Notes: a model not told the origin generated them from the letters alone. A stretch of DNA of 25,233 nt from Thiosulfativibrio sp964387695 (GCA_964387695.1 CAYLXI010000008.1:1-25233), one strand, 5' to 3'; positions 1 to 7,084 are shown, counted from the first letter of the stretch. Made by a program: numbers and translations.

Positions 1-12
1 GATTGATTAGGC

Positions 13-41
13 TAGACAAGCAAAAATCAATCCCGTATAAT
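13..41 (+). promoter_or_regulatory. Sigma70-type promoter of the tRNA-Ser / tRNA-Gly / 4.5S RNA unit
   Basis: A -35 box TAGACA (13-18) and a perfect -10 box TATAAT (36-41) are separated by 17 bp. Transcription would begin near base 48, seven bases before the tRNA-Ser acceptor stem. No other good promoter is seen before the terminator at 396-419, so the three RNA genes are probably one transcript cut by RNase P and 3' processing. Confidence 0.8.
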
Positions 42-54
42 CATTTTCTGATTT

Positions 55-144
55 GGAGAAGTGTCTGAGTGGCTGAAGGAGCTCGCCTGGAAAGCGTGTA
101 TAGGGTTAAACCTATCGGGGGTTCGAATCCCCCTTTCTCCACCA
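55..144 (+). tRNA. tRNA-Ser (anticodon GGA)
   Basis: A class II tRNA of 90 nt with the long variable arm typical of serine tRNA. The acceptor strand GGAGAAG (55-61) pairs with bases 134-140 (the last pair is G-T), the anticodon loop is CTGGAAA giving anticodon GGA for UCC/UCU, the variable arm pairs TAGG with CCTA, and the T loop is GTTCGAATC. CCA is encoded at 142-144. The discriminator base is A, whereas the E. coli counterpart has G. Confidence 0.97.
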
Positions 145-189
145 AGATTATTTTGAAGCTTTTTAATGTTTGTACAGAAGCTTCTCTTT

Positions 190-264
190 GCGGGTATCGT
201 ATATTGGCTATTACCTCGGCCTTCCAAGCCGATGAGAGGAGTTCGATTCTCCTTACCCGCTCCA
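190..264 (+). tRNA. tRNA-Gly (anticodon TCC)
   Basis: 75 nt, closely matching the enterobacterial glyT-type sequence. The acceptor strand GCGGGTA pairs with TACCCGC, the anticodon arm is CGGCCTTCCAAGCCG with anticodon TCC (reads GGA/GGG), and the T arm contains GTTCGATTC. CCA is encoded at 262-264. It lies 45 bp after tRNA-Ser with no terminator between, so it is probably co-transcribed. Confidence 0.97.
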
Positions 265-265
265 T

Positions 266-384
266 TATGGTGACTCTGTTCGCTCTCTTGCGACGATAGG
301 TTGGAAACCCCGCCAGGTCCGGAAGGAAGCAACGGTACCTTCTGATTCGTGTGCCAAGAATTCGGTGGATGGAGTTGCCACCAA
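266..384 (+). ncRNA. ffs: 4.5S RNA, signal recognition particle RNA (small bacterial type)
   Basis: The diagnostic SRP domain IV segment CAGGTCCGGAAGGAAGCA is at 314-331, including the GGAA tetraloop and the asymmetric internal loop that binds the Ffh M domain. The 3' side GTGTGCC (350-356) is also conserved. The ends pair (TGGTG near 268 with CACCA near 380), closing a single hairpin of about 118 nt with no Alu domain, as in other Gram-negative bacteria. With Ffh and FtsY it targets membrane proteins co-translationally. It starts directly after tRNA-Gly and is followed by an intrinsic terminator; the exact ends are approximate. Confidence 0.95.
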
Positions 385-395
385 ATAACTATATC

Positions 396-419
396 AACCC
401 GCATCATGCGGGTTTTTTT
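396..419 (+). terminator. Intrinsic terminator of the tRNA/ffs transcript
   Basis: The 7-bp stem ACCCGCA / TGCGGGT with loop TCA is followed by seven T. It sits 12 bases past the end of the 4.5S RNA. Confidence 0.93.
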
Positions 420-442
420 GTATCTAAAAATCAAAGTATCAA

Positions 443-474
443 GAGCTGCTGCTGTCATGAGCTATTGCTGTCAT
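443..474. repeat. Imperfect 16-bp tandem duplication
   Basis: GAGCTGCTGCTGTCAT (443-458) is followed at once by GAGCTATTGCTGTCAT (459-474), with two mismatches. It lies in the spacer between the ffs terminator and the 3' end of glnD, where I see no gene. No function is evident. Confidence 0.6.
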
Positions 475-529
475 ATCGCCTTCAAATTTAAGAAAATTAA
501 ATACTGTACAGGATTATCTTATACGGGTA

Positions 530-545
530 AAAATACCAGTATTTT
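530..545 (-). terminator. Weak hairpin, possible glnD terminator
   Basis: AAAATA and TATTTT enclose the 4-base loop CCAG. Read on the minus strand the stem is followed by one more T run (TATTTTTA). It is about 130 bp beyond the glnD stop and has no G-C pairs in the stem, so the call is tentative. No better terminator for glnD is visible in 420-674. Confidence 0.25.
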
Positions 546-674
546 CACTGCATTTCGTGTTAATAGCTAGAGATTACGCCTCATTTCAGCGCAAATAGAG
601 ACACTTTTTTACAGTCTGTTCTCTAGCCTTAGTTGTTAAACGATTCCAAGCAGAGGTTAGGGTTGAGCTTGAAG

Positions 675-3332
675 CTAGCAATCTATTTCTTCAATAAGTT
701 GTTCTGTTAGCAGTCTTAAGGTTTCTTTGTCATTAATCGCATTGTTGTTTGTATCACTGATTAAAAAAACATCTTCTGCTTTTTCTCCAATGGTGTGTAT
801 TTTGGCGTCATGAACGCGAATATTGCATTTTTTAAAGGCTTGACCTATTTTGGCAAGTAAACCAGGAATATCTTTGGCACTTAGATTTAATTCGGTCAGT
901 TTAGAGTTAACCTTATGAAATGAAATTTCAATAGGAGTGTTAAAGCAACGGATTCTTCTGTTTTGATTTCTGGTAAGGACAGAAGAGGGGATCTTTTCTT
1001 TAAGTTTGCTTTTTAAGGTGCTGGTTATGTGTTTAAGGCTGTCTAAATCCTCGACTGGATTATGTTCTTGATTGAGAAAGTAAATAAGAACAAGGGTAAT
1101 GTCATGGGTTCCTGAGTAGGTTTTTGCTTCAACAATATTGAGGTTAAGGCGTTCGAGTATGTGAGTGAATTGTGCAAATAAAAAGTCTCGACCAGGCATG
1201 TAAATAATGAGCTCAGAAGCACCTTTTTGGGATTGACCTTCAATGTGGGTGTAGATATGCTTGGTATTTTCTTGAAACAATAACTTGGTAATGCGTGCAA
1301 TTTCTCTAGCGGATTGATGACTAAAGAAAAAGGTTGTCGAAAATGTGTCCCAGAAAGGTTGAAAGTCTTGTGTGCTGATACCTTGACCAATGAGGAGTTC
1401 ACGGGATTTTTCTTTATTTTGCAACGCAAGTATTTTGCGGTTCTTTGGGGTTGAAGATGCTTTGTCTAAAGCTTGAGAGGTGGCATTGTAAAGCTGTAAG
1501 AATAGGGCGTTTTTCCATTCATTCCAAACATCTTTTGAGGTGGATAAAACATCTGCTACAGTTAGCAAATATAGGTAATTTAAGTTTTCTTGGGTTTCTA
1601 CTAAATCGGCAAAATGTTGAATAACTGCTGGATCGCTTAAGTCTTTTTTTTGTGCAACTGAGGAGAAGTCTAGATGTTTAAGCACTAGCCATTGCAGGAG
1701 GTGAGTGTCTTTTGCCGATAGATTGTGTTGTTTGCTAAATTCTTTGGCATCTTCTGCTCCCAGCACTTCGTGAAGTCCGCCCCTACCTTTGGCAATGTCA
1801 TGAAACAATCCAGAAAGAATAAGGATTTCTGGCTTGCATAGGTCTTTAGTTATTTGGTGTGCGGTAGGAAATTCATAAGCAAATTCATTTAAGAAGAAGC
1901 GTCGAAGATGGCGTATGACTAAAATTGTATGCTCATCGACTGTGTAGGCGTGGAAAATATTAAATTGCATCAAGCCTGTTATTTTCTGAAAAGCAGGAAG
2001 GTAGGCCCCTAAAATGCCATAGCCATGCATTCTCTGTATCGAAGAATGAACGCCTTTAGGTTGACGAAAAATTTCAATGAAGAGGGCTTTATTTATGGGG
2101 TCTTTTCTAAACTCATCGTTAATGAGGTGTAGGTGGCTGCGAATGAGTCGAATAGTGCGTGAGCGAATCCCTTTTATGCTATCAGTATAGTTTTCTAAAA
2201 TTATGAATGTTTCTAGTAGTGCCGTAGGGTTTTTTTGGAATAAGTTTTCTTGATGAACATCGAGATAGTCATTGATGATTCTAAATCGTGGATTAATTTG
2301 AATAATAGTATCAGAGCTTTTGTTAAATATTTCTTCTCTAAAGTGCTGAAGTAAAATTTCATTTAGTTTTGCAACAGAGTGTACATTTTGATAGTAGTGG
2401 TTCATAAATTTTTCAACGGCTTGCTTTTCATCTGTTCCAGAATAACCAAATAGCTCGGCAACTTTTTGTTGATTATCAAACATAAGACGGTCTTCAGCAC
2501 GGTTTTTTAATTTGTGTAGTGCAAATCTTACTCTAGCCAGATAATGGTAGGCATCTCTTATTTCATGAAATTCTTTATTGGAGATAAAAGCAGATTTAAC
2601 CAGATCTTGCAATGAGTTTGCACCAAAGTGGCGTTTTGCCACCCATAGCATAGATTGAATGTCTCTTAGCCCTCCGGGGCTTTCTTTTACATTAGGTTCA
2701 AGTTGATAAAGTGCATTATTGAAGCGAGAGTGGCGTTTTTTTTGTTCTTGTTGCTTGGCTTCAAAAAACATCATGCTTGGCCAAAATTGCTTTGAACGCC
2801 ATAAAAGTTGGAGTTTTTGAAAAGGTTCATAGTTGCCTATTAGCCAGCGAGATTCTAATAAATTTGTTGCGGTGCTAACATCTTCTTTAGCGGCTTTAAT
2901 GGTCTCTTGAAAGCTTCTAATTGCATGGCCTACTTGAAACCCTAAATCCCATAAAAAGGTTATAAAAACAGAAAGTTCTTCTTGATAATCTTTAGTTGCT
3001 TCAGAGATGATGGAAATGTCTATGTCTGAAAAGGGGTGAAGTTCTTCTCGTCCATAACCGCCAACAGCAATTAAAGTAGCTTCTTTTTGAAGTGTTTTTG
3101 GGATTAAGGCTCTCCAGGTTTTTTTAAGAATCTGGTCAATATAAGCGCTTCTTTGGTGAAGTAGAAATTCAATTTCAGTCTGTTCATCAAATTGAGCGAA
3201 TTGTCGGCTATTAAAGTCCTTTAATAAAGTGCGTCCTAGTTGGCTTGCTTTTAAAAGTTCCTTGTTGTCAAGTTGGTGTAAAAAATCTGTAAAGGTAACT
3301 TTTGTAAAGTTAGCGGTTGTTGGCTTAATCAT
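675..3332 (-). CDS. glnD: Bifunctional [protein-PII] uridylyltransferase / uridylyl-removing enzyme
   Basis: GlnD is the cytoplasmic sensor of glutamine: it uridylylates PII (GlnB/GlnK) when nitrogen is short and removes UMP when glutamine is plentiful, so setting glutamine synthetase activity and NtrC signalling. The 885-aa product has the full architecture. An N-terminal nucleotidyltransferase motif GGYGREELHPFSDID is at about 91-105. A GlnD helical linker follows, then an HD domain with HAYTVDEH (about 461) and FHDIAKGRGG (about 510). Two C-terminal ACT domains lie at about 705-785 and 815-880 and bind glutamine. The length matches the E. coli protein (890 aa). The ATG start has AAGGAA seven bases upstream. 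It is 36 bp downstream of map and probably co-transcribed with it. dapD, which follows glnD in E. coli, is not here. Confidence 0.97.
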   Translation of the reverse strand: MIKPTTANFTKVTFTDFLHQLDNKELLKASQLGRTLLKDFNSRQFAQFDEQTEIEFLLHQRSAYIDQILKKTWRALIPKTLQKEATLIAVGGYGREELHPFSDIDISIISEATKDYQEELSVFITFLWDLGFQVGHAIRSFQETIKAAKEDVSTATNLLESRWLIGNYEPFQKLQLLWRSKQFWPSMMFFEAKQQEQKKRHSRFNNALYQLEPNVKESPGGLRDIQSMLWVAKRHFGANSLQDLVKSAFISNKEFHEIRDAYHYLARVRFALHKLKNRAEDRLMFDNQQKVAELFGYSGTDEKQAVEKFMNHYYQNVHSVAKLNEILLQHFREEIFNKSSDTIIQINPRFRIINDYLDVHQENLFQKNPTALLETFIILENYTDSIKGIRSRTIRLIRSHLHLINDEFRKDPINKALFIEIFRQPKGVHSSIQRMHGYGILGAYLPAFQKITGLMQFNIFHAYTVDEHTILVIRHLRRFFLNEFAYEFPTAHQITKDLCKPEILILSGLFHDIAKGRGGLHEVLGAEDAKEFSKQHNLSAKDTHLLQWLVLKHLDFSSVAQKKDLSDPAVIQHFADLVETQENLNYLYLLTVADVLSTSKDVWNEWKNALFLQLYNATSQALDKASSTPKNRKILALQNKEKSRELLIGQGISTQDFQPFWDTFSTTFFFSHQSAREIARITKLLFQENTKHIYTHIEGQSQKGASELIIYMPGRDFLFAQFTHILERLNLNIVEAKTYSGTHDITLVLIYFLNQEHNPVEDLDSLKHITSTLKSKLKEKIPSSVLTRNQNRRIRCFNTPIEISFHKVNSKLTELNLSAKDIPGLLAKIGQAFKKCNIRVHDAKIHTIGEKAEDVFLISDTNNNAINDKETLRLLTEQLIEEIDC

Positions 3333-3368
3333 TAAATTATTCCTTATTAAGTGATTTTTTATCTAGGG

Positions 3369-4151
3369 CTAGGGAAGGACAGGCACTTCATTTTCTTTAA
3401 GAGTAAAAATCTCATAGCCAGTTTTAGTGACAACTAAAGTGTGTTCCCATTGTGCAGAAAGCTTTCTATCTTTAGTGACTACTGTCCAATTATCAGGTAA
3501 GACTTTAACCTCTTCTTTGCCTAAATTAATCATGGGTTCAATAGTAAAAGCCATGCCAGGCTTTAAAATTATTTTTTTGAGTTCAGGAGAAGCATGGTGC
3601 AAAACCTGTGGTTCTTCATGAAATTCTGCTCCAATACCGTGTCCGCAAAAATCTTTAACGACAGAGTAGTTATTCTTATGAGCGTGGTTTTCAATGGCTA
3701 AAGCAACTTCAAACAAGCTTGTTTTTGGGCGAACTTGTTCTATTCCCTGCCAAAGACACTCTTGAGCTACACGGCATAGTCGTTGTGCAAAAGGCTTAAC
3801 CTTGCCTATTTGGTACATGCGACTGCTGTCACCATGAAACGCATCTTTAATAACGGTAACATCAATGTTAACAATATCGCCATTTTTTAATATTTTTTTA
3901 TCGCTAGGAATTCCATGACAGACGACATGGTTAATGGAGATGCAGCTTGAAGATGGGAACCCACGATAATTAAGCGTGGCAGGAATAGTTTTTTGTATAT
4001 TAACCATGTGTTCATGCATAATTTGATTAAGCTCTCCAGTGGTTATTCCTGCCTTAACAAAGGGCTCAATTAAGCTTAAAACTTCTGATGCGAGTTGCCC
4101 AGCGATGCGCATTTTTTGGATTTCAGCAGAAGTTTTTATTTTAATGGACAT
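3369..4151 (-). CDS. map: Methionine aminopeptidase type I
   Basis: Removes the initiator methionine from nascent proteins when the second residue is small. The 260-aa product is close to the 264 aa of E. coli Map and carries all the dimetal and catalytic residues of the pita-bread fold: His79 (CHGIPS), Asp97 (NIDVT), Asp108 (HGDSS), His171 (GHGIGAEFHEEP), Glu205 (TIEPM) and Glu236 (QWEHT). It has no N-terminal zinc-finger extension. The ATG start is preceded by AAGGT. The gene is divergent from rpsB, the standard gammaproteobacterial arrangement in which N-terminal processing sits next to ribosomal protein S2. It is followed by glnD in the same orientation. Confidence 0.98.
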   Translation of the reverse strand: MSIKIKTSAEIQKMRIAGQLASEVLSLIEPFVKAGITTGELNQIMHEHMVNIQKTIPATLNYRGFPSSSCISINHVVCHGIPSDKKILKNGDIVNIDVTVIKDAFHGDSSRMYQIGKVKPFAQRLCRVAQECLWQGIEQVRPKTSLFEVALAIENHAHKNNYSVVKDFCGHGIGAEFHEEPQVLHHASPELKKIILKPGMAFTIEPMINLGKEEVKVLPDNWTVVTKDRKLSAQWEHTLVVTKTGYEIFTLKENEVPVLP

Positions 4152-4172
4152 ACAATATTTACCTTAGATAAT

Positions 4173-4201
4173 TTGTTATTTGTAAGACCATGTGGTATAA
4201 A
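4173..4201 (+). promoter_or_regulatory. Extended -10 promoter of rpsB
   Basis: TTGTTA (4173-4178), a 17-bp spacer and TATAAA (4196-4201), with the extended -10 dinucleotide TG at 4193-4194. The predicted start is near 4208, leaving a leader of about 140 nt before rpsB. The region is shared with the divergent map promoter, which I cannot place with confidence. Confidence 0.65.
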
Positions 4202-4207
4202 TGCATC

Positions 4208-4348
4208 GCCTTTTAAAAGAGGTTAAATTCTAACAAAAAAACTACACGCTTGCTGACACATCAATCGGGGTGCTCTGAACTTTTTAAAAGAGATGAGTTC
4301 GTTTGCTGGAGTAAGCGGAAGAATAACCCAAATATTGGAGAAAGAAAA
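4208..4348 (+). promoter_or_regulatory. Structured rpsB 5' leader (t44 / S2 leader-like)
   Basis: The roughly 140-nt untranslated leader is richer in G and C from about 4237 to 4326 than its flanks. It contains complementary segments such as CGCTT near 4238 with AAGCG near 4314, and GAAC near 4277 with GTTC near 4298. In gammaproteobacteria the map-rpsB spacer carries the Rfam family t44, an rpsB leader through which S2 represses its own synthesis. Assigning this leader to that family is inference from position and apparent structure; I could not align it. Confidence 0.45.
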
Positions 4349-5080
4349 ATGGCTAAAGTCACTATGCGTGAAATGCTAGAAGCAGGTGTTCATTTCGGAC
4401 ATCAAACTCGTTATTGGAACCCAAAGATGTCAGAATATATCTTTGGTGCAAGAAATAAAATTCATATTGTAAACTTAGAGAAAACACTTCCTTTGTTTAA
4501 TGATGCACTTAATTTTGTGGGCGGTGTCGCAGCTCACAAAGGAAGTGTTTTGTTCGTAGGAACAAAAAAGTCAGCAGGTCCATTGGTTGCAGAATATGCA
4601 AAAAGCTGCGGAATGCCCTATGTTGACTACCGTTGGTTAGGCGGAATGTTGACAAACTTCAAAACTATAAAGCAATCTATTAAGCGTTTAAAAGAGCTTG
4701 AAATGATGGAAAAAGATGGCACTTTTGAAAAGATTACTAAAAAAGAAGCTCTAATGCTATCTCGCCAAAAGACTAAGCTAGAATTATCTTTAGGTGGAAT
4801 TAAAGATATGAGAGCGATGCCTGATGCTATTTTTATAATTGATACAGGGAATGAGAAAATAGCGATTCAAGAAGCTAAAAATTTAAATATCCCAGTAGTA
4901 GGGATTGTAGATACTAATAATGATCCTTGTGATGTTGATTATGTTATCCCTGGTAATGATGATGCAATTCGAGCGATTAAACTTTATCTTTCAGCGGTAG
5001 CAGAATCTATTAATGAAGGTAAGGGAACTATTACAACGGCTGTTGCGGGTGATGATTTCGTGGAAGCGAAGGCGGAATAG
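4349..5080 (+). CDS. rpsB: 30S ribosomal protein S2
   Basis: S2 joins the 30S subunit late and is needed for S1 binding. The 243-aa product (E. coli 241 aa) begins MAKVTMREMLEAGVHFGHQT, the S2 family signature. It also contains YWNPKM, KIHIVNLEKT and DAIFIIDTGNEKIAIQEA. A longer in-frame reading from 4250 adds 33 residues of no family similarity and lies in the regulatory leader. The ATG at 4349 has GGAG eight bases upstream and gives the family N-terminus. It is paired with tsf downstream, as in most bacteria, but the spacer holds a palindrome and a hairpin that may set the S2 to EF-Ts ratio. Confidence 0.98.
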   Translation: MAKVTMREMLEAGVHFGHQTRYWNPKMSEYIFGARNKIHIVNLEKTLPLFNDALNFVGGVAAHKGSVLFVGTKKSAGPLVAEYAKSCGMPYVDYRWLGGMLTNFKTIKQSIKRLKELEMMEKDGTFEKITKKEALMLSRQKTKLELSLGGIKDMRAMPDAIFIIDTGNEKIAIQEAKNLNIPVVGIVDTNNDPCDVDYVIPGNDDAIRAIKLYLSAVAESINEGKGTITTAVAGDDFVEAKAE

Positions 5081-5081
5081 T

Positions 5082-5103
5082 TTTTTACCAGGCCTGGTAA
5101 AAA
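5082..5103. promoter_or_regulatory. Perfect 22-bp palindrome, site 1 of 3 (rpsB-tsf spacer)
   Basis: The 16-bp core TTACCAGGCCTGGTAA is extended by three further T on the left and three A on the right, all symmetric about 5092/5093. It starts two bases after the rpsB stop and its centre is 90 bp before the tsf start. It lacks a loop and has A, not T, after the second arm on either strand, so it does not read as an intrinsic terminator. The same core recurs before cheV and mrp. An operator for a dimeric regulator is the simplest guess; the regulator is unknown. Confidence 0.6.
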
Positions 5104-5122
5104 TATCTGGGTCATTATCAAT

Positions 5123-5162
5123 AAGATCTTTGCTTGAATAAAGTTTGAGCTAAAGATCTTTT
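5123..5162 (+). terminator. Attenuator-like hairpin between rpsB and tsf
   Basis: AAGATCTTTGC (5123-5133) pairs with GCTAAAGATCTT (5149-5160) to give an 11-bp stem with one bulged T, a 15-nt loop and a short T run to 5162. The stem is AT-rich and the T run is only four bases, so it would at most terminate partially. It lies 21 bp before the tsf start and could reduce or process read-through from rpsB. Confidence 0.45.
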
Positions 5163-5182
5163 AATGTTTGAGGGATTGAATC

Positions 5183-6067
5183 ATGGCAATTACAGCCTCT
5201 ATGGTTAAAGAACTGCGCCAAGCAACGGGTGCAGGAATGATGGATTGTAAAAAAGCACTGTCTGAAGTAGATGGTGATATGGATGCAGCAATTGAGTTTT
5301 TGCGTAAGAAAGGTATGGCTGGTGCAGATAAAAAAGCAGGTCGTGTTGCAGCAGAGGGAATTATCGCGATAGCACTTTCTGGGGACAAAAAGAAAGCCGT
5401 TATAGCAGAGGTTAATTGTGAGACGGATTTTGTTGCTAAAGGTGATGAGTTTCAATCCTTTGCAAATGAAATTGCAGCCGTTGCTCTAGAAACTGGTACA
5501 GTTGAAATCGAAGATTTAATGAATGAAAACATGGCTTCTGGTGCTTCAATTGACTTAAAGCGTCGTGAACTGATTGCTAAAATCGGTGAAAACATGTCTG
5601 TTCGTCGTGTAAAAATGGTAGAGTCTGTTGGTCAAATTGGTCAATATCAACATGGCGAAAAAATTGGAGTTGTAGCCTGTATGGAGGGAGGTGATGAAGC
5701 TCTTTCTCGTGACATTGCTATGCATATTGCGGCAGTTAATCCTCAAGCCATTTCTTCTGATGACTTAAATAAGGAAGTCGTTGAAAAAGAGCGTAAATTC
5801 CAGATAGAGCAAGCTCAGTCTTCAGGTAAGCCACCAGAAATCATTGAAAAAATGATTGAAGGGCGTATGCGTAAATTTACTCAAGATATTACTTTGCTAG
5901 GTCAAGGTTTTGTTAAAAACCCTGATCAAACAGTTGAAAAGTTATTAAAAGCTAATAACGCTTCTGTTTCTGCGTTTACTCGCTTAGTTGTAGGTGAAGG
6001 AATTGAAAAAGAAGAGCTAAGTTTTGCCGATGAAGTTGCAGCCGCAGCTGCGGCTGCTAAAGGCTAA
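5183..6067 (+). CDS. tsf: Translation elongation factor Ts
   Basis: EF-Ts is the nucleotide exchange factor that releases GDP from EF-Tu. The 294-aa product has the N-terminal UBA-like domain (MVKELRQATGAGMMDCKKAL, about 7-26) and the EF-Tu contact motif TDFV in NCETDFVAKGDEF (about 75-87). The two core subdomains and the coiled-coil region follow. The length is slightly above the E. coli 283 aa. GAGGGA lies eight bases before the ATG. The C-terminus ends in seven alanines then KG, encoded over a perfect DNA palindrome. It follows rpsB after 102 bp and is closed by a strong terminator, so rpsB-tsf is a bicistronic unit. Confidence 0.98.
   Translation: MAITASMVKELRQATGAGMMDCKKALSEVDGDMDAAIEFLRKKGMAGADKKAGRVAAEGIIAIALSGDKKKAVIAEVNCETDFVAKGDEFQSFANEIAAVALETGTVEIEDLMNENMASGASIDLKRRELIAKIGENMSVRRVKMVESVGQIGQYQHGEKIGVVACMEGGDEALSRDIAMHIAAVNPQAISSDDLNKEVVEKERKFQIEQAQSSGKPPEIIEKMIEGRMRKFTQDITLLGQGFVKNPDQTVEKLLKANNASVSAFTRLVVGEGIEKEELSFADEVAAAAAAAKG
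6038..6057. repeat. Perfect 20-bp GC-rich palindrome inside the end of tsf
   Basis: GCAGCCGCAGCTGCGGCTGC is identical to its own reverse complement. It encodes most of the seven-alanine tail of EF-Ts, using four different alanine codons (GCA, GCC, GCT, GCG). It stands out in an AT-rich gene and ends eight bases before the stop codon. Confidence 0.85.
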
Positions 6068-6093
6068 TTATTGTTAAGTTTGGTTTTTGATTT

Positions 6094-6127
6094 AAAGCCA
6101 CGGGGAGCTTCTCCCCGTGGCTTTTTT
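6094..6127 (+). terminator. Strong intrinsic terminator of rpsB-tsf
   Basis: AAGCCACGGGGAG and CTCCCCGTGGCTT form a 13-bp GC-rich stem around the loop CTT, followed by TTTT. A-T pairing extends the base. It lies 27 bp after the tsf stop and separates rpsB-tsf from pyrH. Confidence 0.95.
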
Positions 6128-6142
6128 GTATTTTATCCTGTG

Positions 6143-6273
6143 TACCCAAATCCCTGCATAGGAGATTGGCATATAGTCCTTTGCTCGCTTAACCTACGGC
6201 TAGCGCGGCTTAACGCCTAGCGAGCAAGATCTAGCACTCTATATCCAGTTTCTAAGTAGGGACTTGGGGTGTA
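6143..6273. mobile_element. MITE-like element, complete copy (131 bp)
   Basis: The ends are imperfect inverted repeats: 6143-6176 (starting TACCCAAATCCCTGC) and 6239-6273 (ending GGGACTTGGGGTGTA). Both are bounded by TA, as expected of elements that duplicate a TA target (IS630/Tc1-mariner type). An inner inverted pair TTGCTCGCT (6181-6189) / AGCGAGCAA (6219-6227) encloses a core with GGCTAGC. No reading frame is present. A 27-bp block (6230-6256) recurs exactly, inverted, at 22314-22340, and a decayed version lies at 7665-7712. The mobile nature is inferred from structure and dispersal; no transposase is in the window. Confidence 0.65.
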
Positions 6274-6293
6274 TAGATTGTTTTTTATAAAAA

Positions 6294-6321
6294 TGTTTTT
6301 GGGATAGAATAGCTTTATAAT
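6294..6321 (+). promoter_or_regulatory. Possible pyrH promoter
   Basis: A perfect TATAAT is at 6316-6321, 31 bp before pyrH, but the -35 region (TGTTTT from 6294) is poor. TAGAAT at 6305-6310 is an alternative -10. Some promoter must lie between the tsf terminator and pyrH because the long operon starts here. Confidence 0.4.
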
Positions 6322-6352
6322 AATCAGTAAGCTTTAAAAAAAGGGCTGTAAA

Positions 6353-7084
6353 ATGGTATTAAAGTACAAACGAGTTTTATTAAAGTTTAGTGGTGAAGCC
6401 TTAATGGGCGATGGATCTTTTGGTCTTGAAGCAGCTACGTTGCGTAAAGTAGTGCGTGAAGTTAAAGCCTTAAGAGAGCTGGGAGTTGAAGTCGCCATTG
6501 TTGTGGGAGGGGGTAATATTTTTCGCGGTGCTCAAATTGAAGGCTCTGGAATCCAACGCACAACGGGTGATAATATGGGCATGATGGCAACGGTCATTAA
6601 TGCTTTGGCTTTGCGAGATGTAATTGAAGATATGGGTATGGACGCTAATGTTTTTTCAGCCATGTCAATTGAAGGCGTGTCACATGGCTTTAATTCCAAC
6701 CAAGTAAAGAAACAATTATCAGAAGGAATGGTTGCTATTTTTGCCGCTGGAACAGGTAGTCCATTTTTTACAACCGATACTGCGGCGGCTTTAAGGGGGA
6801 TTGAAGTTTCGGCAGATATTGTTTTAAAAGCAACTAAAGTAGATGGTATTTATACGGCAGATCCAATGAAAGATTTAACGGCAACTAGATACAGTCATTT
6901 AAGCTATGATGAAGTTATTCAGAAGAACTTACAAGTTATGGACATGACGGCTTTTGTTTTATGTAAAGAACATAGTATGCCTATTAGAGTTTTTGATATG
7001 TTTAAAAAAAATGCAGTGATTAGAATTGTTAATGGAGAGGATGAAGGAACTTTAGTTTCTTATAAATCAGAGGGAGAGAAGTAA
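6353..7084 (+). CDS. pyrH: UMP kinase
   Basis: Bacterial hexameric UMP kinase of the amino acid kinase family, which phosphorylates UMP to UDP with ATP. UTP normally inhibits it and GTP activates it. The 243-aa product (E. coli 241 aa) shows KFSGEALMG (11-19), the glycine loop VGGGNIFRG and TTGDNMGMMATVINALALRD for UMP binding. It also has GTGSPFFTTDTAAALR and KATKVDGIYTADP near the ATP site. The ATG is preceded by AGGG at a slightly long spacing. The stop codon overlaps the frr start by one base (TAATG), indicating translational coupling. It is the first gene of the 11-kb run that ends at rnhB. Confidence 0.98.
   Translation: MVLKYKRVLLKFSGEALMGDGSFGLEAATLRKVVREVKALRELGVEVAIVVGGGNIFRGAQIEGSGIQRTTGDNMGMMATVINALALRDVIEDMGMDANVFSAMSIEGVSHGFNSNQVKKQLSEGMVAIFAAGTGSPFFTTDTAAALRGIEVSADIVLKATKVDGIYTADPMKDLTATRYSHLSYDEVIQKNLQVMDMTAFVLCKEHSMPIRVFDMFKKNAVIRIVNGEDEGTLVSYKSEGEK

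Noticed and set aside
27..458. Long minus-strand reading frame (143 codons) and overlapping short frames across 27-570
   Set aside because: They run through two tRNA genes and the 4.5S RNA; the peptides are only translations of structured RNA genes.
503..512. ACTGTACAG as a LexA box
   Set aside because: It lacks the spacing of the gammaproteobacterial SOS box (CTGT-N8-ACAG) and is not in front of a gene.
1043..1429. 128-codon frame inside glnD
   Set aside because: Alternative frame on the same strand as a complete, well-supported glnD; no ribosome site and no family features.
4250..4348. 33-residue N-terminal extension of rpsB
   Set aside because: It lies in the regulatory leader, has no S2 similarity, and the ATG at 4349 has a good ribosome site and the family N-terminus.
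5082..5103. Reading palindrome site 1 as the rpsB terminator
   Set aside because: The arms leave no natural loop and the second arm is followed by A, not T, on both strands; the later hairpin at 5123-5162 is a better partial terminator.
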